A DNA stretch of 64,000 nucleotides from Sipunculus nudus. Its lineage: Eukaryota > Annelida > Sipuncula > Golfingiida > Sipunculidae. A program made the position numbers and the translations under genes. Position 1 is the stretch's first letter; each line of letters begins with the position of its first letter. Shown piece by piece: positions 1 through 11,919 of the stretch. Where the stretch lies: assembly GCA_026874595.1 (NCBI GenBank), contig CM049309.1, positions 91,474,723-91,538,722 on the forward strand. The letters are read 5' to 3'. The notes under the pieces are model-generated. The model saw only the letters and a program-made list of their open reading frames with translations. It did no database searches and was not told the DNA's origin.

Positions 1-311
1 TCAATTGAACAAATGTGTAAACTACTGAAATGTCAACAGTTAATCGAAAAACCAACTAATGATCATGGCGATAGTACAGATCATTTGTTCACAAACTGCT
101 CACATGCTTTAGTTTCAACATTAGGAAACACATGGTCAGGTCACAAAATATTTTTTGCAACAATTTCTTGCTCATCAATACAAACCAATCATATAAACCA
201 ACCATGGCCTTTATTACCTCTTCCTCTTACACTTTATCTCCATTAGATATTATTTTAGATTTTTACCTTCAAGGTTAACATCAGCTGAGCACAGTGACCC
301 ATAGGTCCCTT

Positions 312-503
312 GTTTTTGTGTTGTGTGCACCTGTGCCAGAATTTCAGCAGTGATGTTTGTGTAATTGTTTCTTGTTCAAAATGTGTGGTACTTACATTGT
401 TCATATATATGTTACACATGTACTTGAAAAGGAATGGTCCAGCATTGAAGCGTTATACCTTGTGTATATAGCACAGGTTCACATTAGGCCCGTAGGTCTT
501 GTT
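312..503 (+). repeat. Dispersed ~190-bp repeat, copy 1
   Basis: It runs from TTTTTGTGTTGTGTGCACCT to the CGTAGGTCTTGTT end. A second copy lies at 49241-49420, with about 90% identity by eye. In both, an internal block reads CAGCATTGAAGCGTTATACC. It follows the tail motif of another repeat (CAGCTGAGCACAGTGACCCA near 282). Small ORFs inside are not genes. Confidence 0.7.
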
Positions 504-579
504 ATTTTGAGGTCAAGAAAGGTCAAAGTATGGATTTGTTCTAGAAGCATCAAGTGCATTTTAGCGTAACTTTGCAATT

Positions 580-750
580 ACTCAAACCATCCATCTATCT
601 CATGTTGGTCGTCTTCTGTTAGGTTAAATGTCAAGGTCACACAGGACTATCCCATTTATTTTCACACTGATCAGGTTCAAGTTAAAAAACATCTGATTGA
701 ATGATGCCCTGTGCAAGGGGATGCTCCACTTTGCAGTGCCTTTGTTTTTT
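580..750 (+). repeat. Tail of the 'GATGCTCC-TTTG-GTGCC' dispersed family
   Basis: The end GGGGATGCTCCACTTTGCAG then TGCCTTTGTT (about 717-748) matches the 3' end of the repeat at 61151-62160 (GGGGATGCTCCGCTTTGCGG). Only the tail of the family is present here. Confidence 0.55.
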
Positions 751-1660
751 TTAGCCTTTTTTGCTCAGCTATGTCATCTGAGCTATAGTTGTGGTCCTTT
801 GTCCGCCATCCAGTCGTTAACAGGGCATGTTTTGAAACTGTTGGACCTACAAATCCAAAATTTTGCATACAGTTAGATGTCCCCAAAGTCTCCTACCATA
901 CAAAAATTTGGTCACTAGGGCTTTGTTCCTTCGAGATATTAAGGAAACACCTAAATTTTCCATTAAAAACCAATGTTACACTTCAAGAATGTCTAATATC
1001 AAAACCACTGATCTGTTTTTGATCATGTTTAGTATGCATATTCTTAAATACATTTTCTATGTACATGCAAAAATTATGTCAGTATTGCGTAATGTGTTGA
1101 AGTGATTGTTTGGAACATTTTGCACCTTGTAAACAAATCAAGAAATATATTTACTCACTTAACATTAGAATTGCTGAAGCTAGAGACTTTTTTAGGGATA
1201 TAACTTTATTTAATCAAGATTCATTTTTACCAAAAATTAAGATGTGAATTTCGCAAAATTTTTTAGTCATTAGAATAAATAAAAAATCAATACCTTTAAT
1301 TTTGTCCAACTTTGGCCTCAGCATGTTTTTTCCATGTAAGTAAGCATGTTTTTTCCATGTAAGTACTATTGATTTAATTGTCACAGCATATATACATAAG
1401 GATTTAATCTTTAAAAATCTGAAACTTCAAAAGAGTAGCTTTACATACACCATATCAAGTGCTAAACTTGTTTACATCAACCAGTACAGCCTTTACCTGT
1501 CTTATGTAACCTGCTCTAGGCGGCTTGCCTTGGCTCAGCTTAAATGCATTATCCTCCTGAAAGTGAAATAAAGGTATCAGTCCATTCTGTCCACTTGCCT
1601 GTCCATCTGTAAATTTTTCATATGCATCACAGTATCTCAAAACTTTTACTCTTTTTCTTC
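751..1660 (+). repeat. AGCTCAGCTGAC family, copy 1 (diverged)
   Basis: It opens with a degenerate TTGCTCAGCTATGTCATCTG and GAGCTATAGTTGTGGTCC. It then follows the family order: GTTTTGAAACTGTTGGACCT, TTAGATGTCCCCAAAGTCTC, AATATCAAAACCACTGATCT, TTTTCACAGCATAT-like end. Other copies are at 13151, 13970, 26612, 27415, 60481, 62499 and 62953. All are in the same orientation. Function unknown and no coding capacity. Confidence 0.75.
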
Positions 1661-1754
1661 ATGACAGTCTTGTCAGAGTATTAGTTTGCAATCATATATT
1701 CAGAACTTCACTATTACCAAGTAGGAGGGCCATATCCTCTTAGCTTCTCATATG

Positions 1755-1756
<2 letters not shown>

Positions 1757-1805
<49 letters not shown>
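1757..1805. repeat. (TA)n microsatellite
   Basis: About 24 TA units directly abut the left end of the inverted-repeat element at 1806. Confidence 0.97.
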
Positions 1806-1808
<3 letters not shown>

Positions 1809-3984
1809 AGAGACGAGATTGAAATCCAGGCGGATTTTAAATTCGCCTAGACAAGATTGCGATTGTGATCTCGCCTAGGCGAGATTGCAATTGTGATCTC
1901 GGCTAGACAGATTTTAAACTCGCCTAGACGAGATCACAATCGCAACCTCGCCTAGGCGAGATTAAAATCCATCATGGAGCAGGCCAGGATTTTAATCTCG
2001 CCTGGGCGAGTTTAAAATCTGGCTGGTGTCATCCAGGCGAGTTTAAAATCTGCCTGATATTACTTAGGCGAGTTTAAAATCTGCCTAGGCGAGATTAAAA
2101 TAGTGATCTGATCTAATTTCCTAATATATTAAGTATTGTAATTGACATATGAAAAATGTTTTCAGATGGATTTTCAATATTTTAACACTAAATGGTTATA
2201 TATAGTTAAAAGGTAATATATTTATTAATATTTACAGAATATTATAGTATTAATGTAATAATTAACTTTTTTACAGTAATGTAATAATTATTCATGTGAT
2301 AATTAACATTAATTTTGGAAACAGAATTATGAAGTAGATATTTGATTATTATTTGCACCTTTGATGTGTTTCATGTGGTCTACAGCATCCTTATCATACC
2401 AATTATTTGCTAAACATTAATTAATCTTTATTTTTTTCTCCAGTTTTCTTAACAACCTTGTGATTGTAAATATTACCAATAATTTTACAAAAAAATAATT
2501 TGTAATTGTACTGAAATATATGGCAATTAGAGCGTAACAAGAGGTATATTGAAGCACACTTATGAGATATTATGAAGAGCAAATCTGGGGGGAAAAGTCA
2601 TCCACTTGCATACTGAATCAATCATAGATAGATAGATAGACAGATAGATAGATTAGTCTAGATAGCTATTACTTCACTATTTAATGAGTATATTACACAT
2701 AACCATATACAATCATCCTATTTGATAATTCTTACAGGACAAACAAAACAAATTAGTTGGTTGATCTGGTTCAAATGTTTCTTTTCACCCAGGTATTCAA
2801 CACTCATCAGTCAAAACATGTACACTTATGGTACAAAATATGCAGGGTATCAGTATTTATGATGGACTTTGATACACCATCCTTTTTTTTGGTAATTAAG
2901 CATCATATGAGAAAAGGCAGAAGTTGATACACAGATGTATGCATGTGAATATTTCTTTGTCTTATTAGGCTTTTCTTATAATGTATATAATATTCTTCTG
3001 ATCTTTTTTTTTCATGTTTTGTGAGGCATTTTGTGAAGCTTCAATATTTATGTAGACTGTGTTACAAGATAAATGCCTTTTTTTGGACAGTATTATATCA
3101 TATCAGAAAAAAATATGATTTCTAGATTCATAGAGTAATAGATCATTTATGCATGTAAACATGCATTGAATTAAATATTGATAAAAAATAAATGAGCTAA
3201 GTTCCTTTTGTCTTTTTAAAATACTACATTACTAATATTACTAATACCAGTTTCCGTTCAAATTAATATTAACAACAAAATTATTATGTAAATAATCAGC
3301 AGCAGCCCATATCATATATCATTTGAATATGCCATATACAATACCAATGTAAGTTTCTTATTACCTAGTTTATAAATAAAAATATAAATTAAAAAAATTA
3401 ATGTTAATTATTACATAAATATTATAATATTCTGTAAATATTATTAAATATATATTACTTGTGAACTATACATAACCATATTAATAAAAAATATATAATA
3501 TAAAATATTCCATTTCCAAAATTAATCTTAATTATTACATTAATAATATAATATTCTTTTAATATTAATAAATATAATACTTGTGAACTATACATAACCA
3601 TTCAGTGTTAAAATATTGAAAATCTGACTGAAAACATCTTTCCTAAGTCAATTACAATGCATAATTTATTGGGAAATTAGATCAGATCACTATTTTAATC
3701 TCGCCTAGGCAGATTTTAAACTTGCCCAAGTGATATCAGGCAGATTTTAAACTCGCCTGGAAGACACCAGACAGATTTTAAACTAGCCTAGGCGAGATTA
3801 AAATCCTGGCCTGCTCCATGATGGATTTTAATCTCGCCTAGGCGAGATTGCGATTGTGATCTCGTCTAGGCAAGTTTAAAATCTGTCTAGCCGAGATCAC
3901 AATTGCAATCTCGCCTAGGCGAGATCACAATTGCAATCTCGTCTAGGCGAATTTAAAATCCGCCTGGATTTCAATCTCGTCTCT

Positions 3985-3987
<3 letters not shown>
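1806..3987. mobile_element. 2.2-kb non-autonomous DNA element with ~0.5-kb terminal inverted repeats
   Basis: The left end GTCAGAGACGAGATTGAAAT is mirrored exactly by the right end (…ATTTCAATCTCGTCTCTGAC). The first 47 bp are identical, and the match continues with little divergence to about 2325 on the left and 3508 on the right. Each arm is built from repeated modules centred on the perfect 14-bp palindrome CTCGCCTAGGCGAG (1870, 1947, 3833 and 3910) and variants of it. The centre (2326-3507) is AT-rich with no transposase. The element is flanked on both sides by (TA)n, consistent with TA target sites, but the exact duplication cannot be resolved. Superfamily not assigned. Confidence 0.85.
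2627..2654. repeat. (GATA)n microsatellite
   Basis: ATAGATAGATAGATAGACAG then ATAGATAGAT lies inside the AT-rich core of the inverted-repeat element. Confidence 0.85.

Positions 3988-4014
<27 letters not shown>
3988..4014. repeat. (TA)n microsatellite
   Basis: TA units abut the right end of the element ending at 3987, matching the left flank. Confidence 0.95.
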
Positions 4015-4019
<5 letters not shown>

Positions 4020-4067
4020 ACATTACAATAGAAATCGGCATATTTTGCAGTTGCTAAAATTTCAAAC

Positions 4068-4102
4068 TACAGCTGAGCACCGTGAACCATCGGTCCCCTT
4101 GT
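4068..4102 (+). repeat. Repeat tail motif CAGCTGAGC...GGTCCC
   Basis: CAGCTGAGCACCGTGAACCA then TCGGTCCCCTTGTTTTT. The same terminal phrase occurs near 282-316, 9779-9813 and 15445-15470. It appears to be the 3' end of the AGCTCAGCTGAC family. Confidence 0.6.
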
Positions 4103-4404
4103 TTTTAGTTTCATCATGTTCACTGAAACTCATCCACTGCAGCTGGAAATAGGTCAGAATGATTTGTTGAATTTTTAAAATTCTTTGAACTGAGATTTCG
4201 TCAAATGCTTGGAACAATGGTGGATGTATGCTAAACTTTTTTTTTTTAGAAAAAGTCAGGACAAACTGTATTATTATGTTATACATATCTTGTGACAGTT
4301 TCCGTTTAGAACAAAGGGTGAGAGTTTCATTAACAATGCAGCATGTCTCTCATAGATTACCAATGCATTGGTCCCTGCAAGCTGATACAAGATGTTGTTA
4401 GGCT

Positions 4405-4833
4405 TAATTTACTGGGCCACCCAGGTTCTGTAAGCTTGTGACTTGTCTCCGCTTAGATAAGGCACGTTGTGAACTTTGTCACAAGGACTTCCTGTGCCCT
4501 TAAAGCCCTTCAGCCACAAAGCCATGTATGTTTTGTGGTTCGGACCTTGTTTTATTGGATTGTGTGTATACTAGTTTATTGGCATTGAGTAAATCTGTTA
4601 AGATGGTAAGCAAGTGGTCTTGTCTACCTGGTGATGACCTGCTAAAGGTAGAATGGCTCAGTACCTTTACATGTACACAACTTTACTAACAGTATTTGCT
4701 TGACAACCAATCTAGTTGCTGGTTGACCTATACTGGGATACTGGGTCAGTTGCTGGCCATAAATAACAGGGTTCAGCAGTTGGCAGACCAGGTGAGTGTT
4801 GGGGGTAAACTGGGAGATGTGACCTTACACCCC
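4405..4833 (+). pseudogene. Decayed cysteine-rich coding remnant with two in-frame stops
   Basis: One + strand frame stays open for about 143 codons except for TAA at 4501 and TAA at 4687. AT-rich DNA of this length would normally carry several more stops. The conceptual product has closely spaced cysteine pairs (CELCHKDFLC near 4470-4497 and CMFCGSDLVLLDC near 4528-4566). A hydrophobic, helical-looking tail follows (GILGQLLAINNRVQQLADQ, up to 4791). A strong donor-like site, CAG|GTGAGT, follows at 4792, and an AG acceptor-like site lies at 4691-4692. The piece 4693-4791 alone is therefore a well-formed 99-nt candidate exon. It could be a dead gene, a fragment of a mobile-element protein, or one live exon within decayed surroundings. 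I do not recognise the family. Confidence 0.35.
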
Positions 4834-5489
4834 TGACACAGATAAGGACCTCCTTTATAAGTGCTGTATCAATGTTGCTGTTGCCCTATCTCTCTTTTTT
4901 ATGTACATTTCATCACCCTGGGAGCTGGGGTATGTACAACAGTGTGACAAATAGTGGGTCAGGTGCTGTCAATTAGGTTGCCAGCTTGTAGTGACACCTC
5001 TAGTACTCCAGGTGTCAGGATTCAAGTTTCTTTGAAATACCTGTACTGTAGACATTCATGAAGGTGGTCGATGTTGCTGATGATCTACCAGTGATGCCAG
5101 ATTGTACCCACAAAAAGCTTGGAATTAGCACACCATTTTCTCACATGCTTCAGTTTGCCTCTTACACCAATCTTGCAAGTAATTTTGTATTAAATGTTTC
5201 CCTATCAATATTTTCATTTTATCTGACATTGGCGCGTATAAATCATCTTTTTTGATGCAAGCCAGAAAGAATACATAGTGATTTATGACAGATTTGATTA
5301 TAATTTGCTACATTATAGTTTTGTAGGCTTTAGTTAAGTTCTAGTTCTGAGTTAAGTTCTGAGCCTCCTATTATGAGCAGATTGTCAGTTAAGAAGTCAG
5401 TAAAGCTTCAGAGGTAGCTGTCCTTTATGCATAATTTACTTATTACAATAATATTGTGTCCACAAAGTCGGGGGATACTATATTTTCAT

Positions 5490-6880
5490 ACTGGTCCCGC
5501 CGCCGCCGCCGCTGCATATAAATCTTGTTGGCGCGATAACTCAAAAAATATTTCACGGATAATTACCAAACTTGGTATATGTATAGATATGGGTGAGAGG
5601 ATGACGCCTATTTAAAATGAGGTCATGACCTTTACTAGGAGAGGGCCCTTGACCTTGAATAGGTCCAATATTGGGGAAAATCACACAAATTCTTAAATAT
5701 CTCAAGAAATCTTGCATGGATTGATCCCAAAACAAGTTGATCGAAGATCATGGAGGGGGTGGTCATGTTCCAGAAACTGGTGGCGCCAAATATTATTCTT
5801 TACTTGTTTTTGTGCCTTTTAGTACCCCGAAAATTGCCACTCAATAGGGGATGCATGGATTGGTCCAAAAATCTCTTTGACCGAAGATCTTGGATAGTAT
5901 TGTCATGTACCAGAAACAGGTGGCACCACCTGTCATTCTTTTACTTGTTTTCATGTCGTTTAATACCCCCATCATTGCCACTTGACAATACTGTGAGCAT
6001 TATAAGTCAAAAACTATTGGACAGATTTCTTTCATATTATGCATATACATAGATATGGGTTATGGGATGAAGTATATTTAAATTGGGGTCATGACCTTTC
6101 CTATGAGAATGGCCTTGACCTTGAATGCTATATATGGTGAAAATCACACAAAATCATAAATATCTCAATAAGGGATGCATAGATTGGGCCAAAATCAAGT
6201 TGACTGAAGATCTTGGATAGCTATGTCTTCTGCTGAAGACAGGTGTTGCCACCTTCTGTCCATTTCTTGGTTTAGCTTTTTTAAATACCACTTCATTGCC
6301 ACTTGACAGTACTGTGAGCATAATTAGTCAAAAACTTGTGGACAGATTGGGTTGAAATTGTGCATGTCCATTGATCTTGGATACCTCCATCTTGTATTCA
6401 AGACTAGTGGCACCATCTGCAACTTTTTGTGGCATCCATTCTTATGCTTGCTTTAGGTGAATATTGCTCATATCTCAGGAGTGGTTCAATGTATTGGTCT
6501 GAAATTTGGTATTTACATATATCTTGGAGAGTTTTCCTGTGAAGCATACAGATGGTGCCACCTACCTGACTGTTTTCATTGTATAAATTAATGCCCTTTT
6601 CATAGGAATGATTGCCTTTTTGGCCTGAAATTATGCTTTTCCATAGATCTTGGATATCTCCCATCATGTATTCAAGACTTGTGGCACCATATGCAGTTGT
6701 CTTAGGTGGAGTCCATTCATCTTTTTGCGTTGGGTAGAATTGCTCATATCTGAGGAGTGGATGGATGTAACAGCCTGAAATTTTGGCATGTTTATCCATC
6801 TTGAATAGTTTCTTGAGGGTGGCCTTGGCCTTGAATATTCCCATATTTGGTGAAAAATATTCTCATGTTGATAGATGGAA
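5490..6880 (+). repeat. Dispersed family with ~300-bp internal units
   Basis: Repeated blocks contain TGGCGCCAAATATTATTCTT or TGGCACCACCTGTCATTCTT, then ACTTGTTTT, CATTGCCACTTGACA, GTCAAAAACTATTGGACAGA, ATAGATATGGGT and GGGGTCATGACCTTTC. They recur at roughly 300-350-bp steps and diverge rightward. A (CCG)n run at 5497-5511 (about 5 units) starts the block. ORFs here, including one of 146 codons on the minus strand, are within the repeat. Confidence 0.6.
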
Positions 6881-6939
6881 GAAACCATGATCGCTTGCCA
6901 AGTGTCAGTATATGCTGCTGAAATTGGGGCTTGTTCTTA

Positions 6940-6956
6940 AAGGGGGGGGGGGGGTT
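6940..6956. repeat. Poly-G tract
   Basis: A G run of about 15, one of several homopolymer G or C tracts (also near 14750, 39780, 58697, 62339 and 63788). Confidence 0.9.
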
Positions 6957-7061
6957 TAATAGTATGGGGATTCTAGGAAAATCTTGTTTGACATGGATTA
7001 TACAAATAGTTATTATAACTAATGTAGGCACTATATATGGCTCAGGTGGTGGCATTTGATA

Positions 7062-7220
7062 GTGATTAGAGGTAGAGAAAACGGGAGTACCAGGAGAAAA
7101 CCACCACTATGGGCCACTACAACCCACTCTCACAGCCACGCCGGGGATCAAACCCAGGTCACCAGCAGAGAGAGGGGAGCCTTTCCTCTAGAATGTCCAG
7201 GCCTCCTCAACTGTCAAGGT
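7062..7220 (-). repeat. SINE-like fragment
   Basis: It contains AGTACCAGGAGAAAACCACC and CCGGGGATCAAACCCAGGTC. These resemble the widespread 'GGAGAAAACC ... GGGATTCGAACCC' animal repeats whose ATCAAACCC core recalls a tRNA B box. No poly(A) tail or clear target duplication is visible, so the orientation is a guess. Confidence 0.35.
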
Positions 7221-8249
7221 CCTCTCGACTTTAATATATATATATGGCATATATTGATATATATGGCAGTTTCACAGAGTTTTCACTGTTGAATTTGAGC
7301 ATTGAATTAGATATTGGCATTGAAATTGAGCATGATACTGATGGTACCACTATATGCAGATGAATGTAGATCCATATGTGATAGGTGCCCTCTTTGCAGG
7401 GAAATCCTCAGTGAGTTTTTAATACAGGCCTGTGACTGCACAGTTATAGATAAGTGGCTCTGATTCTACTGACCTACCACACCTTATCAGAATGAGATGC
7501 TTTTGTCTTTTGCTGGCTTAATACCTTAAAGGCATGTTATCCACAATTGCTGTTATTTTACTGTTTTAATATTGAAAACAGATTAAAGAATGATGAATTA
7601 CAAAGTATAATCTTGGGGCAATCCAGACCACTGTATGCCAGCTGCATTCATTTTCAGCCAATAAATGTTCCCTTTAAACTTGAGTGGGTGATTTTGTCTT
7701 CTGGATAACTTATAAGGTTCAAGCTGTGATAACAGTGGTTGCTTCTCATTAATGTTATAATAAAGGCGGCTATGTATGACTACAGAAGCATTTATAAATA
7801 AAACCCACTTGGAGTGGGTCAGTTGTGTATTAAGCATTGTTTGTCTATGTTTGAAGTGGACCAGTAACCTGTGATGTGGGGTATGTGTTCTTTCAAAGAG
7901 AAGAGGCGTTTTGCATTTTGTATTGAAGCCATACTCCGATTATTTATGTAGATATGGTAATGGTGGAGTGGACAATCTTCAAGTCAACATGCCCTACACA
8001 CTGATTGTATGCTAACCTGAAAAGTCTTCTTACCTGGGTAAATTTGAATAGTCTCAAGGGTTTTATTTGCTAGGTGTGTGGAGAATCCACTGTTTCCTGC
8101 TTATTTCATATCTGTATGTCATAATGATAACAGTGCATACTAACTTGACCCAGAAACCAACTAACTTACAGTTGGTGATGTTCTAACTGGATGTGTATTT
8201 ATGTCATTCCAGAAGGAGAAGAATACAGGTTCATGTGACAGGAATTAAA

Positions 8250-9475
8250 CTGGCGTGACTGTAAGTTTTGTTAAATTCTATTGTCACGGATATTGTAAAT
8301 TAAAACAAATACACATGTATTTCATGACAAATACACATGTACGGACTTTTTTTCTCAATGCCTGCAGATATTGGCCTGATTTTTGGTGTGTGGGCAGATA
8401 TAGACCAGTTACAGATCGAGTTCGCGTTTCGTCCCTGTTGACGTACTTTTGACAGTTTTACGGCCCCTGAACATAGAAAATTTCATGAAAAATATGAAAT
8501 TTCATGACAAATACACATTTACGGACTTTTTTTCGCAATGCCTGCAGATATTGGCCTGATTTTTGGTGTGTGGGCAGATATTGACCAGTTACAGATGGAG
8601 TTCGCGTTTCGTCCCAGTTGACCTACTTTTGACTGTTTTACGGCTCCTGAACATAGAAAATTTCATGTAAAATATAAATTTTCATGACAAATACACTTGT
8701 ACAGAGTTGGCTGATCATCAAAATTGTCATGTCAGGTTGAACATTTTTATGCCCCCGCCACAAAGTGGCCTGGGCATATAGTTTTACCCATGTCCGTCCT
8801 TCCGTCATTCCAAAATCAAACAGTTGTACGGACTTTTTTTTGCAATGCTTGCAGATATTGGCCTGATTTTTAGTGTGTGGGCAGATATAGACCAGTTACA
8901 GATCGAGTTCGCGTTTTGTCCCGGTTGACCTACTTATGACCGTTTTACGGCTCCTGAACATAGAAAATTTCATGAAAAATATGAAATATCATGACAAATA
9001 CACATGTACGGACTTTTTTTCGCAATGCCTGCAGATATTGGCCTGATTTTTGGTGTGTGGGCAGATATTGACCAGTTACAGATTGAGTTCGCGTTTCGTC
9101 CCAGTTGACCTACTTTTGACTGTTTTACGGCTCCTGAACATAGAAAATTTCATGTAAAATATAAATTTTCATGACAAATACACTTGTACAGACTTGGCTG
9201 ATCACCAAAATTGTCATGTCCGGTTGAACATTTTTATGCCCCTGCCACAAAGTGGCATAAAGTTTTACCCATGTCCGTCCTTCCGTCATTCCGTCATTCC
9301 GTCATTCCGAAATAAAACAGTTGTACAGACTTTTTTTCGCAATGCTTGCAGATATTGGCCTGATTTTTGGTGTTTGGGCAGATATGGACCAGTTACAGAT
9401 CAAGTTCGCGTTTCGTCCCGGTTGACCTACTTTTGACCGTTTTACGGCTCCTAAACTTAGAAAGTCATCTCAGTC
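8250..9475 (+). repeat. GCCACAAAGTGGC family, tandem ~180-bp units (copy 1)
   Basis: Units of about 180 bp repeat at 8338, 8518, 8698(partial), 8826, 9006, 9186(partial) and 9322. Each has TACGGACTTTTTTTCGCAAT, GCAGATATTGGCCTGATTTT, GTTACAGATCGAGTTCGCGT and GAACATAGAAAATTTCATG. The phrases GCCCCCGCCACAAAGTGGCC (8752) and GCCCCTGCCACAAAGTGGCA (9238), followed by GTTTTACCCATGTCCGTCCT, mark two family heads. A related array is at 31688-32860. Confidence 0.8.
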
Positions 9476-9815
9476 CTTCCATCAACAACATGTGGTGCAC
9501 ATGCCAATAGGGGAAGTTTCCTTTTGTTTGGGGTCATTAGGTTAAAGGTTAAGGTCACAGGGCCCATCCATTCACAAATTAGTTTAGGGATGATAACTCG
9601 AGTTTGAGTTACCAGGTTGGCTTCAAACTGACCACAGTACCAATATTTTGGAGGTCACAGGGCCCATCCATTCACAAATTAGTTTATGGATGATAACTCC
9701 AGTTTGGGTAGACAGGTTGGCTTCAAACTGATCACAAGACCAAGATTTTGGAACACCTCATAAACTTATAGATAAATGCAGCTGAGCATCTAGACCCATG
9801 GGTCCCTAGTTTAAG
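9476..9815 (+). repeat. Short tandem duplication and repeat tail
   Basis: GGCCCATCCATTCACAAATT with the following GTTTA-GGATGATAACTC and GGTTGGCTTCAAACTGA occurs twice about 100 bp apart (9560 and 9661). The tail phrase CAGCTGAGCATCTAGACCCA then TGGGTCCCTAG follows (9779-9810). Confidence 0.6.
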
Positions 9816-10277
9816 TTTGACACTCCATTTGCTTCTTCTAAGGTTTCAGATGAGCTTAAAAACTATTGGCCTTAAACTTGATCTGCAAGGTCAAATCTGT
9901 TGAATTTAGGATTATTATTATCAGGCTATAACTTTGAAGTACTGCAATTTTTTCCATCACATTCTCAGAAGAGGTCAGACCTACTAGGTCTTCTAGGTGA
10001 AGTATGTGGAATTCTTGGAATTATTGACTTATTAAAGTATTGCATATTTTCCCTCAAATTTGATACACAAATTGTTTCAACCTATTTCTTAGAGAATTTG
10101 TAGACTTGTGAAATTGATCTTCAACTTGTTCTGAATTTCCCTCAAATTTGACACACCAGTCCTTAAATGCCATATATTTTTAGATAATATACATATTTGT
10201 TCCTCACACTGTGGTAGTTTTCTCATGAGGGGAAACATGTCAGGAACCATTCTAGTCATATTAACTGTAGCATTTAC

Positions 10278-11128
10278 TAGGGTTGGGACGGTTACCGGTA
10301 TCAGGTATTATCACGATATCTGACCGCTACGGTTATCATACCGTCAACTTTCCTATTATCGCGATATCACAATATCAATTTTTGTTCACGATTTTGGTTC
10401 ACAAGCAAGCCCTTGAAGTTCAAAAAATAAATTTATTTCAAAGAATCGCATTAATTTTCATAAACCACGTGTATTGGAATACATGCGTGTGGGTGGAAGC
10501 GTGTGCTTACAGACTTCGGGATTAGTCGGAAATGTCCGGAAGTAGCAGGATGAATCAGAAAGGACAAAAGCTTGAGAATTCCAGGAGAAAATAACATTAT
10601 AATGAAAGAGCAATAAATACACACATTTATGCTTTTATTGCATGGAACGAAAATGTCAACATAAAAGTGTCACCACTGAATCGAACATTCCATACAGGTT
10701 GCATATTATGCCATATAAAATTGAGATGATATATTTAGCCAAGATTCGTATGACACGCTCTCCGTAAATTCCCCAGGATTCTCCGGCTTTTATGTAGCTA
10801 TAGGAAACTGATGGAAAGTTCTGACAAGCGTGATTCGACTATGGGGGCAGGACTTCCCGCGCCTCAAGCTTGCGCACCTGCAGGACCTTCATGCAACTTA
10901 CATCACTTAATGAGTCATTCTGTGGTACTGGCACAATAGGTATAAATTATATTAATACTTAACCCCTTATATAAAGTCAAGACTTTGTTATAAGGTTGTT
11001 ATAAATATCATTATTGATGGCTTATTAATGCCATTATATATAATTGAAAATATCGCGATATCACGGTATATCGCGATAAAATTTGAATAATTATCATGAT
11101 ATCAAAAACCCATATCGTCCCAACACTA
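10278..11128. mobile_element. Complete 851-bp non-autonomous hAT-type transposon
   Basis: The ends TAGGGTTGGGACG (10278-10290) and CGTCCCAACACTA (11116-11128) form 13-bp terminal inverted repeats with one mismatch. Exact 8-bp direct repeats GCATTTAC flank the element at 10270-10277 and 11129-11136, the target-site length typical of hAT elements. Sub-terminal CGATATC/GGTATCG-rich sequence (TTATCGCGATATCACAATAT and CGCGATATCACGGTATATCG) is mirrored on both sides. There is no transposase ORF, so mobility would have depended on an enzyme encoded elsewhere. The clean target duplication suggests a fairly recent insertion. Confidence 0.93.
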
Positions 11129-11919
11129 GCATTTACAATATTTCCTTTCTGTGTTCAGATTTTGCATGCTTGAATTTTGATTGTTATCTTGAGAATTTGG
11201 TTCAAGATTTATGAGGTATTTCTATCTGAACAATATCAAATATTCCACACCATCATACACATATCATCATAAGGTTAGCAGTACTTTAGGCCTGCAAAAG
11301 GGTCACCTTGAGCATAGAATGATCTTTATTGTTGAGGGCAGGGCCAGCTTCAGGCATTACATTTGCTAGTAAATCCACCGGGCCATTCATCGGATTTGTT
11401 ACAACAAATCTGATTGAGAACAGATTCTTAGCTTTAATTTGATTTATGAATCAAAAACAATGTATTGGGAACTTGAATGATTGGCATTTCGTCAGTTATT
11501 ATATTCCGTCGTATCTTACTTATAGCTGTAAAAAATGCCAAGCAGAGGCAGATTTAAAGCATAGACCTGTATTAAATTAACTGTGCCTTTGTATTCTGTG
11601 TGTGCTAATATAAAATATTCCAGAGGCCTTTCCCTAGTATTCTTAGGTTTTAGCTTGATAATTCTGAAAGTTATGGCTTTCACGAACTTAAAATCTGTAG
11701 TGTCTGGCCAGGTTTATTCCCAAGTGTTTTAACACATCAGATCCGTGTTAAACTTCTCCATTACTTGTTGTGCACAGTTCCTGGAAAACCTTAAAAGTGC
11801 TTGAATTTAAAATGGCAATTTCAGGACCGTAATATTTTTTTGTGACACTGCCACCTTGTCATTTTCACCTCCTCCTGTAAGCATGTTATTTGATTATTTG
11901 ATCCTGTGCACTCATTAAT

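Noticed and set aside
1757-1805. TATA-box promoter
   Set aside because: It is a microsatellite tract next to a transposon end with no adjacent gene.
4456-4476. miR-124-like TAAGGCACG
   Set aside because: Only the seed and a GTGAA block agree, and no 5' arm pairs with it. The site lies in the coding remnant.
6404-6844. 146-codon minus-strand ORF
   Set aside because: It lies inside a dispersed repeat family with no recognisable domain.
7062-7220. tRNA gene
   Set aside because: Only a B-box-like ATCAAACCC is present. No cloverleaf or A box can be drawn.
8212-8260. Exon between TTATGTCATTCCAG and ACT|GTAAGT
   Set aside because: All three frames contain stops. It could only be non-coding, and it abuts a repeat family.
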